Of a stretch of DNA of 64,000 bases, positions 25,695 through 33,630 are shown one piece after another. The DNA is from Adhaeribacter arboris (GTDB lineage: Bacteria > Bacteroidota > Bacteroidia > Cytophagales > Hymenobacteraceae), in contig NZ_PYFT01000001.1 in assembly GCF_003023845.1 (NCBI RefSeq), positions 1,736,001 through 1,800,000 of the forward strand. The letters are read 5' to 3'. Under the pieces are notes generated by a model. It saw only the letters and a list, made by a program, of their open reading frames with translations, made no database searches and was not told where the DNA came from. The first letter of the stretch is position 1. Each line of letters opens with the position of its first letter. A program made the translations under genes and the position numbers.

Positions 25695-26480
25695 TTATTT
25701 TGCTGCCGGCAGAATTCTTTTTATGATGCGCAAGCGGTGGGTATACCGTTTGCGCTGCTGATTAAAAATACCATAATGATCGAGTACGTCTATTCTTACC
25801 TCGCCGTGCGCGTGAATAATCTGCGGGTTTTCCAGCATGACTCCTACGTGAATGATTCGTCCTTCGTCGTTATCGAAAAAAGCTAAATCACCGGGTTGCG
25901 TTTGGTTGGCGAAATGAACTTCTTCGCCTAAAGATACTTGTTGCCAGGCATCGCGGGGGAAAGAATAACCGCAAATGCCGTAAACCTGCTGCACAAAACC
26001 GGAACAATCTATGCCAAAAATAGACTTGCCTCCCCACAAGTAAGGAGCTTTGAGGTAACTTCTGGCAATTTTAGTAAAAAAGTTGATTTTAAAAGGCAAA
26101 GAGTTGTTAGTAGCCCGGCCACTGTAAACGTATTTTTGGTTATTTATCCGAATGTTGATACCATCAAAAAAAGGAAGTATGCTGCCAATCATTATTGGAA
26201 TGCGTGTTTCCGGACTGCTAATGGTTTGCACTAAATCTACCGCCCGCGGATGCAGCAATTCTTTCCACTCCTCAAAATAATCTGTGGTTACCGGGCAGTT
26301 TTGCTTAAAATCAATCCAACCAATGTAATCATCCGCCGCAATTTGAATCTGGTACCAGTTTCCTTGTGAACCAATTATTTTATAACATTCCCCGTAAAGC
26401 AACTGAGTAACTAATTCACTTTTATCGGAAGGTTCGGCCCGTACGGGTACTAAACTTAAACTGCAAATTCCGTAATCCAC
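25695..26480 (-). CDS. C40-family (NlpC/P60) peptidase with SH3-like domain
   Basis: Probable gamma-D-glutamyl-diaminopimelate endopeptidase acting on peptidoglycan peptides. The 261 residues have an N-terminal bacterial SH3-like region (about 5-60, 'YIGWIDF') and an NlpC/P60 domain from about 135. The catalytic Cys159 is in 'GIDCSGFVQQVYG' and His211 in 'RIIHVGVML', with His223 as the likely third residue. No signal peptide is visible, which resembles cytosolic recycling enzymes of the YkfC type. Confidence 0.9.
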   Translation of the reverse strand: MDYGICSLSLVPVRAEPSDKSELVTQLLYGECYKIIGSQGNWYQIQIAADDYIGWIDFKQNCPVTTDYFEEWKELLHPRAVDLVQTISSPETRIPIMIGSILPFFDGINIRINNQKYVYSGRATNNSLPFKINFFTKIARSYLKAPYLWGGKSIFGIDCSGFVQQVYGICGYSFPRDAWQQVSLGEEVHFANQTQPGDLAFFDNDEGRIIHVGVMLENPQIIHAHGEVRIDVLDHYGIFNQQRKRYTHRLRIIKRILPAAK

Positions 26481-26495
26481 TGTTTTTTTTAGAGG

Positions 26496-26621
26496 TTAGA
26501 TGCTAGATTTTAGATATTAGACTTAGAACAGATATTCTGGTTTTACTTAGAGCCTATTATCAAAATTAATCATATAAAGCAATTTTGTCTAATATCTATA
26601 AATCTAATATCTAGCGTCTAA
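26496..26621. repeat. Inverted repeat pair between the NlpC/P60 gene and smpB
   Basis: The left arm (26496-26522) and right arm (26587-26621) are imperfect reverse complements built from 'tctaatatcta'-like words. The right arm carries an extra 8 nt. The arms touch the flanking genes on both sides and the 64-nt centre has no feature. Confidence 0.65.
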
Positions 26622-26622
26622 T

Positions 26623-27090
26623 TTAAAATCGTTCGCGCTGCAATTCCCGTTTTACGTCGCGTTCTTTAATGTCTTCGCGTTTATCGTACAACTTTTTACC
26701 GCGAGCCAGAGCAACTTCTACTTTAGCGAAACCACGGTCGTTAACAAAAAACCGGATAGGAATAATGGTAAGTCCTTGTTCTTCTGATTTTTTATTTAAC
26801 TGATTTAATTCCTTTTTATTTAAAAGCAGCTTGCGCGGGCGGGTAGGCTCGTGGTTGTTGTAGGTTCCTTCGGTGTATTTAGCAATAGTTACCTGGTGCA
26901 GCCACAACTCGTTTTGTAAAAAAGTGCAGAAACCATCTTGCAGGTTTACGTTCCCCTCGCGGATGGATTTTATTTCGGTACCCGTAAGCATAATTCCCGC
27001 GATGTATTTACTCAAGAATTCATACTCGTACGAAGCCCGCCGGTTAACTATGTTGACGTTTTTCTTAATTCGATCTTTTTCTTTCGCCAT
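26623..27090 (-). CDS. smpB: SsrA-binding protein SmpB
   Basis: Escorts tmRNA to stalled ribosomes for trans-translation. It is 155 residues, the usual length. Recognisable segments are 'NRRASYEYEFLSKYIAGIMLTGTEIKSIREG' across residues 16-46 (given here in part), 'LHQVTIAKYTEG' and the basic C-terminal tail 'LYDKREDIKERDVKRELQR', which enters the mRNA channel. No tmRNA gene is in the window. Confidence 0.96.
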   Translation of the reverse strand: MAKEKDRIKKNVNIVNRRASYEYEFLSKYIAGIMLTGTEIKSIREGNVNLQDGFCTFLQNELWLHQVTIAKYTEGTYNNHEPTRPRKLLLNKKELNQLNKKSEEQGLTIIPIRFFVNDRGFAKVEVALARGKKLYDKREDIKERDVKRELQRERF

Positions 27091-27493
27091 TTATCCTCGT
27101 ATAATTATCAAAAGTTTAGCTAATTTTTCTTTTTTCAAAATTTTAAAGCTGGTTTCTCCTGCCGTAAACCAAAGAACTTACATTATTGCCAACTTAAAAG
27201 ATTCTCGAATCTAATAAAAGGAGCTTTCCGAACTCAGCATTATCCTAAACAAAGATTAAATAATAGTTTTACGGTCTTTAATAATTAATGGAGATGACTA
27301 TTGTTTATAAATCTGGCTTGTAATGCTTGCTACTTTGATTTTTAAAGGCAGAATTTACCTGTAAAGTATAAAAATTTTAAAATTCGATTTTCTCAGGAGC
27401 CTTACCAATATAACATTTTCGTTATATTTTACTTGAAAATCCGTTTTATAATCCGATATTGTCTTTTAACTAACTTATTTATATAATTATATT
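27091..27493. other. AT-rich divergent intergenic region
   Basis: About 400 bp with no credible gene. An 8-bp palindrome (27407-27414 against 27421-27428, aatataac/gttatatt) lies 65 nt before the downstream gene. No exact TAnnTTTG was seen. Confidence 0.4.
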
Positions 27494-28597
27494 GTGAATC
27501 GGAAGACTTTTTTTCTATTCTGCCCTCTGGTTTTAAGTCTAACTTATTTTGTTGCACCCTGGATTTCTCCCGTTTTGCAGAATGAGAACTTAATTCAAAC
27601 CAAAAAAAATGTTCAACAATTAGTACAGTCCGATACTTTAGTACTTCCTGAAACTGCTATTAATTTTTTAGATAAGGATTCATTGAAAGTTTCTGTAAAA
27701 CCCGAGAGGAAAGGAGACAGCTTGAAAACCGCCCAATTAGCGGTAAAAGAAAAACTAAAAAGTGAAGTTACTCCTTCGTCTTCACCCGTGATTGGTCCGG
27801 ATACTTTGGCCGGTTCTATTTTGCCCCGTAAACGAATTATTGCTTTTTACGGGAATCCCTTATCTAAACGAATGGGCATATTGGGCGAACTGCCGCCGGA
27901 TGAAATGCTGGCCAAATTAGACCAGGAAGTTGCCCGCTGGGAAAAGGCCGATCCCCGCACTCCGGTGCAACCCGCCTTACATGTAATTGCTGTTACGGCC
28001 CTAGATGAGCCAGGTAATAGTGGTAAATACCGGCTTCGTATGGCCAATTCGGTGATTGATTCTGTGCTGGCTTTAGCGCAACAACGGAACGCTCTTGTAT
28101 TTTTAGATATTCAGGCCGGACACAGCACTTTGGAGGAAGAATTACCGCCTTTAGAAGCTTATTTAAAATTACCGAACGTGCACTTGGGTATCGACCCGGA
28201 ATTTGCTTTAAAACCCAATCGTATTCCGGGGCGATACGTGGGTTCGTACGACGCCGCAGATATTAATTTTGCTTCGCAATATCTGGCCGATCTTGCTCAG
28301 CAAAATCAATTGCCGCCGAAATTGTTAATTGTGCACCGATTTACCCAAAAAATGATTACCAATTACAAAAACATAAAATTAAATCCCAATTGCCAGATTG
28401 TAATGCACATGGACGGCTGGGGCAGCCCTTCTATAAAGCGTTGGAGCTACCAGAAATACATTAAAGCCGAGCCCGTGCAATATTCCGGGCTGAAGATTTT
28501 CTATAAAAACGATATTAAAAGAAAAGGATGGCGCTTGATGAAGCCCAAAGAAATACTCACCTTAACTCCTAAGCCGTATTACATTCAGTACCAGTAA
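27494..28597 (+). CDS. Secreted protein of unknown function, possibly a TIM-barrel hydrolase
   Basis: The 367-residue protein starts at a GTG. It has an N-terminal hydrophobic segment (about 5-25) and a low-complexity linker (to about 110). The folded domain begins 'RIIAFYGNPLSKRMGILGELPPDEMLAKL'-like (positions about 114-142). Conserved-looking parts are 'LHVIAVTALDEPG', 'VFLDIQAGHSTLEEELP', 'VHLGIDPEF', 'LLIVHRFTQKMI' and 'CQIVMHMDGWGSP'. The alternation of hydrophobic strands ending in acidic or polar residues suggests a (beta/alpha) barrel. I do not recognise the family; enzymatic function is inference. Confidence 0.7.
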   Translation: MNRKTFFLFCPLVLSLTYFVAPWISPVLQNENLIQTKKNVQQLVQSDTLVLPETAINFLDKDSLKVSVKPERKGDSLKTAQLAVKEKLKSEVTPSSSPVIGPDTLAGSILPRKRIIAFYGNPLSKRMGILGELPPDEMLAKLDQEVARWEKADPRTPVQPALHVIAVTALDEPGNSGKYRLRMANSVIDSVLALAQQRNALVFLDIQAGHSTLEEELPPLEAYLKLPNVHLGIDPEFALKPNRIPGRYVGSYDAADINFASQYLADLAQQNQLPPKLLIVHRFTQKMITNYKNIKLNPNCQIVMHMDGWGSPSIKRWSYQKYIKAEPVQYSGLKIFYKNDIKRKGWRLMKPKEILTLTPKPYYIQYQ

Positions 28598-28641
28598 GAA
28601 TATAGATTCCAGATATATAAATTGATTTAGTTGCAATATTG

Positions 28642-29025
28642 ATGTTAAGGCAAATTATTAATTATTTATTTTTTGGATTATTGATATCTTCTTGCACTAA
28701 TATATTTGAAAAAGAACATAGAATTTCAGATAAGTATTTTGTTTCAAAAGATCCTGCAGGAAATTTTTATTCTCTCGATTATAATCTATCAGACGGTAAT
28801 GCCATTTTAAGAGTTGCTAACGTAAAAAGAGCGGGAGAGATTAAAGGGTTTATTATTGTAGAAACAGAGTATAATGAGTTTTATATTTTTAATAGTAAAA
28901 AAGATTCCATTTACTATAATAGCCCAGACATAATTGGCAATCCAAAAACTAATCGCGAGTATTTGAAATTTCTTGATTCCCTTAAAGTTGATGATTTTGA
29001 GTTTAAATTTTCCTTAGATAAATAG
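28642..29025 (+). CDS. Small AT-rich lipoprotein of unknown function
   Basis: The ATG at 28642 gives 127 residues with a clear lipoprotein signal peptide and lipobox 'LLISSC' (Cys18). The mature part is rich in K, N, I, F and Y with no recognised domain. Its codons are visibly more AT-rich than those of its neighbours, hinting at later acquisition. An 18-bp inverted repeat follows. Confidence 0.65.
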   Translation: MLRQIINYLFFGLLISSCTNIFEKEHRISDKYFVSKDPAGNFYSLDYNLSDGNAILRVANVKRAGEIKGFIIVETEYNEFYIFNSKKDSIYYNSPDIIGNPKTNREYLKFLDSLKVDDFEFKFSLDK

Positions 29026-29070
29026 CTTAGAAATACTGATGAATTGGGCAACACTATATGGTATTTAATT

Positions 29071-29127
29071 AAACTATATTGCTAATCCCAAGGAAAATAT
29101 TTTTGTTTAGGATTAGCAATATAGTTT
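29071..29127. terminator. Inverted repeat, probable terminator
   Basis: An 18-bp perfect inverted repeat (29071-29088 against 29110-29127) with a 21-nt loop, lying between convergent genes. The T tract is weak, so it might instead be a repeat element. Confidence 0.5.
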
Positions 29128-29148
29128 ATTATCACTTACATCTACAAT

Positions 29149-32088
29149 CTAAATCAGTGCTTCCCACAACACTTCCAAAGTATGTAAAGCTTTTCGCCCT
29201 GTACCATCTTTTATTTGGTGGCGACAGCTAGTTCCTGGAGCCGCAATTATAACATGCTCAGGTTGTTTTCGAACAGTTGGGAATAAAACCAATTCGCCAA
29301 TTTTCATGGATACTTCGTAGTGTTCCGTTTCGTAGCCAAACGAACCCGCCATACCGCAGCAACCTGAAGGAATAACTTCTACCTTGTAATTTTCCGGTAA
29401 CGACAACATTTTCTGGGTAAATAATACCGATGATAATGCTTTCTGGTGACAATGCCCGTGCAGCTTTATCAAGCGCTTTTCTTTGGTAAATTGTTCTTTC
29501 GTAATGTTTCCTTTCGCAATTTCGGCCGCAAGAAACTCATCAATTAAGAAACTATTTTGGGCTAATTTCTGCGCACTGGTGTATTGATTATCCTCTACTA
29601 AATCCAAGTACTCATCCCGAAAAGTTAAAATAGCCGACGGTTCAATTCCAATTAATGGGGCATCTGCTGAAACTACTTTACTTAACTGAGATACGTTTTT
29701 AATCGCCAATTTCTTTGCTTCGCGCACTAACCCTTTCGACAAATACGTGCGGCCGCTTTCTTCGTGTTCCGGGATATGTACTTCGTAGCCTAATTGCTCC
29801 AGCAACTGCACGGCCTTCATGCCTATTTCGGCGTCGTTGAAGTTGGTAAATTCGTCACAAAAAAGATTGACTTTACCTTTAGATGCCTTAATCTGCGTAT
29901 TCTGCCGTTGATGCTTCTTAAACCATTGCCGCAGGGTAGTTTTATGCAATAAAGGCAAAGGTCGGTCGGGGGCAAACCCTACTACTTTTTTGGCTAACTG
30001 CGAGGTAAATTTATTTGTAAAAACAAAGTTGTAGATACCTGGGGCTACCGAAGCCAGGTTATTTAAATTAGTGAAATTACCTACTAAACGGGTCCGGAGC
30101 GGGATGCCATTTGCATCGTAGTAATGCTGCAGAAACTCCGCTTTGAGCTTGGCTACATCTACGTTCGAAGGACACTCTGACTTGCAACCTTTGCAAGAAA
30201 TGCAAAGCTCCATAGCTTCTTTGATTTCGTGGTGATCGAACCGGTTAGCCTTATCTGAACGGGTCAGAAACTCGCGCAACATGTTCGCGCGCCCGCGGGT
30301 AGTATCTTTTTCGTTGCGGGTAACCATATAACTTGGGCACATGGTGCCGCCGGTTAAATGCGTTTTCCGGCAATCGCCGGAACCGTTACATAATTCGGCG
30401 GCCCTTAAAATTCCTTGGGCATCTTTAAATTTAAACACAGTAGCTATTTCCGGATTTTCCTGCCCGGGCTCGTACCGCAGAAAAGTATCCATCGCCGGGG
30501 TATTTACAATTTTGCCGGGGTTAAAGATATTGTCCGGGTCCCAGGTGCGTTTTACCTCTTCCAGCAACTGATAATTATTCTCCCCTACCATCCATTTTAT
30601 AAACTCGCCGCGTAACCGCCCATCGCCGTGTTCGCCGCTGAGCGAACCCCGGTATTTTTTAACCAAGCGGGCAATTTCTTCGGCAATAATCCTAAAAAGC
30701 TTGTTTCCGGCAGCCGTTTTTAAATTTAGGATGGGCCGCAAATGCAATTCTCCGGAACCGGCATGCGCATAATGCACGCAGAATAAATCGTGCTGTTTTA
30801 GAATTTGATTAAACTCGGTGATAAAATCCGGCAAATCCTGCACATCTACGGCTGTATCCTCAATTACTGCTACTGGTTTGGCATCACCCGGAATATTAGA
30901 CAGTAATCCTAAACCAGCCTTCCGTAAGGTCCACACTTTTTTCGTATCCGGGCCGAGTACCAAGGGATAATGATAACCTAATCCTTGCGTTTTAAGATCA
31001 GCGGTTAAAGCAGCCGCTACTGTTTCTATTTCTACAGTACTATTTTTAGCAATTTCAACTACCAAAATGGCTCCCGGATCACCCTGCACGAAAAACCGGT
31101 TCTGGCTTTGTTCAATATTAGCTTTGGTGCATTCCAGCACGTAATGGTCCATGAGTTCGCTGGCGCTGGGCTGGTATTTTAAAGCGACTAAGTTGGCTCG
31201 TAAGGCTTCATCTACGCTATTACAATGAATACAAAGCAGGCCAATTTCCCGCGGTGGTAAGGGCACCACATTCAATTTTATCTCCGTTAGAAAAGCCAAT
31301 GTTCCTTCAGAACCTGCAAGTAATTTACAAAAATTAAAAGCATCAGCTCCCGGGGTAAAAGGCTCGGTTTCTAAAAGTAAATCTACGGCGTAACCGGTAT
31401 TGCGGCGTTCTACCGTTTTTTTTGGAAATTCATTACGAATTTCCTCTTGGGTATCCGGATGAGAAAGCATGGCTTTGGTTGCCTGATAAATCCGGGTTTC
31501 TAACGAACTAACAGCCGTTTCGCCTAAACATTTTGCTTCAAATTCGGCTGCGGATAATGGAGTAAACTCCGTTTCGGTGCCATCACTCAAAATAGCTTTT
31601 ACCGATACTAAATGTTCCCGGGTACTGCGGTATACCACCGAGTTGGAGCCGCAAGAATTATTTCCGACCATACCCCCAATCATGGCCCGGTTGGCGGTAG
31701 AAGTTTCCGGCCCGAAGTACAAACCGTATGGCTTTAAAAACAAATTTAATTCATCCCGGATAACGCCCGGTTGTACCCGCACCCAACCTTCCTCTGGGTT
31801 AATCTCTAATATTTGAGTAAAGGTACGCGAGACATCTACCACAATACCACTCCCAACCACCTGACCGGCCAAGGACGTACCGGCTGTACGCGGAATAAGC
31901 GAGGTGCCTTCGCGGCGGGCAAATTGAATTAAAGTTTTTATATCTTCTTTATTTGCCGGAAAAGCTACTGCCAGCGGCATTTCCCGGTAAGCCGAAGCAT
32001 CGGTGGCGTACAGCGTACGCATAGTAGAATCAAAATGGAGTTCGCCGGTTAACTGGCGGGCAAGTTGTTGTAATTTGTCTGTATTCAT
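29149..32088 (-). CDS. FAD-linked oxidase fused to Fe-S/CCG reductase module (GlcD-GlpC/YdiJ type)
   Basis: A probable D-2-hydroxyacid dehydrogenase (lactate, 2-hydroxyglutarate or similar) passing electrons from FAD to an Fe-S module. From 'MNTDKLQQLARQL' it is 979 residues. An N-terminal PCMH FAD-binding domain (about 20-190, 'LIPRTAGTSLAGQVVGSG') is followed by an FAD oxidase C-terminal domain (to about 535). A 4Fe-4S segment 'CISCKGCKSECP' is near residue 630, and two CCG cysteine-rich motifs near the C terminus include 'SGCCGMAGSFGYE' (about 908-920). The exact substrate cannot be told from sequence. Confidence 0.9.
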   Translation of the reverse strand: MNTDKLQQLARQLTGELHFDSTMRTLYATDASAYREMPLAVAFPANKEDIKTLIQFARREGTSLIPRTAGTSLAGQVVGSGIVVDVSRTFTQILEINPEEGWVRVQPGVIRDELNLFLKPYGLYFGPETSTANRAMIGGMVGNNSCGSNSVVYRSTREHLVSVKAILSDGTETEFTPLSAAEFEAKCLGETAVSSLETRIYQATKAMLSHPDTQEEIRNEFPKKTVERRNTGYAVDLLLETEPFTPGADAFNFCKLLAGSEGTLAFLTEIKLNVVPLPPREIGLLCIHCNSVDEALRANLVALKYQPSASELMDHYVLECTKANIEQSQNRFFVQGDPGAILVVEIAKNSTVEIETVAAALTADLKTQGLGYHYPLVLGPDTKKVWTLRKAGLGLLSNIPGDAKPVAVIEDTAVDVQDLPDFITEFNQILKQHDLFCVHYAHAGSGELHLRPILNLKTAAGNKLFRIIAEEIARLVKKYRGSLSGEHGDGRLRGEFIKWMVGENNYQLLEEVKRTWDPDNIFNPGKIVNTPAMDTFLRYEPGQENPEIATVFKFKDAQGILRAAELCNGSGDCRKTHLTGGTMCPSYMVTRNEKDTTRGRANMLREFLTRSDKANRFDHHEIKEAMELCISCKGCKSECPSNVDVAKLKAEFLQHYYDANGIPLRTRLVGNFTNLNNLASVAPGIYNFVFTNKFTSQLAKKVVGFAPDRPLPLLHKTTLRQWFKKHQRQNTQIKASKGKVNLFCDEFTNFNDAEIGMKAVQLLEQLGYEVHIPEHEESGRTYLSKGLVREAKKLAIKNVSQLSKVVSADAPLIGIEPSAILTFRDEYLDLVEDNQYTSAQKLAQNSFLIDEFLAAEIAKGNITKEQFTKEKRLIKLHGHCHQKALSSVLFTQKMLSLPENYKVEVIPSGCCGMAGSFGYETEHYEVSMKIGELVLFPTVRKQPEHVIIAAPGTSCRHQIKDGTGRKALHTLEVLWEALI

Positions 32089-32366
32089 TTTTACAAAGGG
32101 CAAAGGCGCTAACACTGCTTAAGCTAAATACAATGCCCGGTTTAGAACGCTAATATATTGGCTAAAGAAACAACTTTGAAGTTAAACCTTTCTTTTTGGA
32201 AAATTTTAAATAAAATGGTTACCTTTTACTTTCCCCCTTAAATGAGTGATCACTTTAATTTTGGTATTCTTTTCCTATAAATCTTAGCTAAATCTTCTTT
32301 ACCTTAACTCATTATACTAACCAGAAAAATCTCGAAATAAAAAACTGTAATTTTTAGATTTAGCAT

Positions 32367-32882
32367 ATGCACCTTACTCTTACAACCTGCACCATTCGAT
32401 ACTGGCAACTGGGAGATGAATTGGCTTTAGCTAAGCACGCGAATAATTACAATATTTGGATAAATCTGCGAAACTCGTTTCCCTACCCGTATACCTTGCA
32501 AGATGCGCAGAATTGGATAATATTAGCCAATGCAATTGAACCCGTAACTAACTTTGCCTTGGAGGTAAATGGTGAAGCAGTGGGTGGTATAGGCCTAGTT
32601 TTACAACCAGATGTATACAGTAAAAGTGCCGAAATTGGTTATTGGTTAAGCGAAATATACTGGAATCGGGGCATTGTTACGGAAGCATTAAAAGCCATGA
32701 CAAAATACGGTTTTGAAATCTTAAAACTGGAACGGATGTACGCGGCAGTGTTCGATTGGAATTTAAAATCGGCCAGAGTACTGGAAAAGGCTGGCTACCA
32801 TTTTGAAGGTAAACTACTTAAAAGCGTTTATAAAAACGGACAATTGATTGATTCGCTTCTCTATGCCACTACTAAGGAATAA
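32367..32882 (+). CDS. GNAT-family N-acetyltransferase (RimJ/RimL-like)
   Basis: The 171-residue protein opens with 'CTIRYWQLGDELALAKHANN' and has 'EIGYWLSEIYWNRGIVTEALKAMTKYGFE' (the acetyl-CoA-binding region) and 'LERMYAAVFDWNLKSARVLEKAGYHFEG', all typical of the RimJ/RimL-like branch. It transfers an acetyl group to an amine; the acceptor is unknown. Confidence 0.9.
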   Translation: MHLTLTTCTIRYWQLGDELALAKHANNYNIWINLRNSFPYPYTLQDAQNWIILANAIEPVTNFALEVNGEAVGGIGLVLQPDVYSKSAEIGYWLSEIYWNRGIVTEALKAMTKYGFEILKLERMYAAVFDWNLKSARVLEKAGYHFEGKLLKSVYKNGQLIDSLLYATTKE

Positions 32883-32897
32883 ACCAGCCCATAAAAA

Positions 32898-32922
32898 AAG
32901 CTGCTCTTAGTAAGCAGCTTTT
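32898..32922. terminator. Terminator between the acetyltransferase and lolA genes
   Basis: A 9-bp stem (32898-32906 against 32914-32922, aaagctgct/agcagcttt) with an A tract before and TTTT after, between convergent genes. Confidence 0.65.
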
Positions 32923-32952
32923 GCAGTTATTCTTAATAAATCTGAAAGCAGA

Positions 32953-33597
32953 TTACCGCAAATCAATTACTTTAACTCCCTTAAATTTCGATTTATCGAA
33001 GGCAAAGTAGTTGTTGTCTACGTTTGGATTAGGGGTAAAATCAGTAATGGTGTAAGTATACCGGTTACCGTTGTTGCGGAACATTTTCCAGCTTTTTAAC
33101 GATTTGTCTTTTTTACTGATATTTAAACGAACTTTAAAAACCGGATCGTTTTTATCTTCCGGCGAAAGCTCTATTACATCGCACAATTCGCCGTCTTCTT
33201 TGGCCTCTTCTACGTACGCCGATTTATAACCTTTTTTATACATTGTAAAGATTTTATTCGGGGTCATGGCTTCATCATCCGGATCATTCTCCGAAATGTT
33301 GACTTCGTTTTCGGATTTAATGTACGTCCAAATGGTATTGCCATTATTTATAATTTCCTGATCTTCGGTTTTCAAGCGGAATTTATTGCCCATTACCGTA
33401 ATTTCACCTTCCAGGTTTTCTTTGGCTTTACTGGTAGTATTTTCCAGAGTTTGATTAAAGTTAGCCCGAAAAGCTTTCATGGATTGGTATTTTTTACTCA
33501 TGGCATCCAAAATCTGGCGAGCCTTTGGGTCTTGCGCCTGAGCAAACTGGTTTATGGTTAATGCTATAATAAATACGAATAAAGTTATTCTTTTCAT
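32953..33597 (-). CDS. lolA: LolA-like outer-membrane lipoprotein carrier
   Basis: A periplasmic chaperone-like protein of 214 residues with a signal peptide ending 'FAQAQ' (about 1-21). The LolA fold is indicated by 'MSKKYQSMKAFRANFNQTLENTTSK', 'LEGEITVMGNKFRLKT', 'NGNTIWTYIKSENEVNIS' and 'WKMFRNNGNRYTYTITDFTPN'. It follows ftsK on the same strand after 33 nt, as in other Bacteroidota. Confidence 0.85.
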   Translation of the reverse strand: MKRITLFVFIIALTINQFAQAQDPKARQILDAMSKKYQSMKAFRANFNQTLENTTSKAKENLEGEITVMGNKFRLKTEDQEIINNGNTIWTYIKSENEVNISENDPDDEAMTPNKIFTMYKKGYKSAYVEEAKEDGELCDVIELSPEDKNDPVFKVRLNISKKDKSLKSWKMFRNNGNRYTYTITDFTPNPNVDNNYFAFDKSKFKGVKVIDLR

Positions 33598-33630
33598 AAT
33601 TTTTTTGAAGGAAGTAACATTGGATATTTC

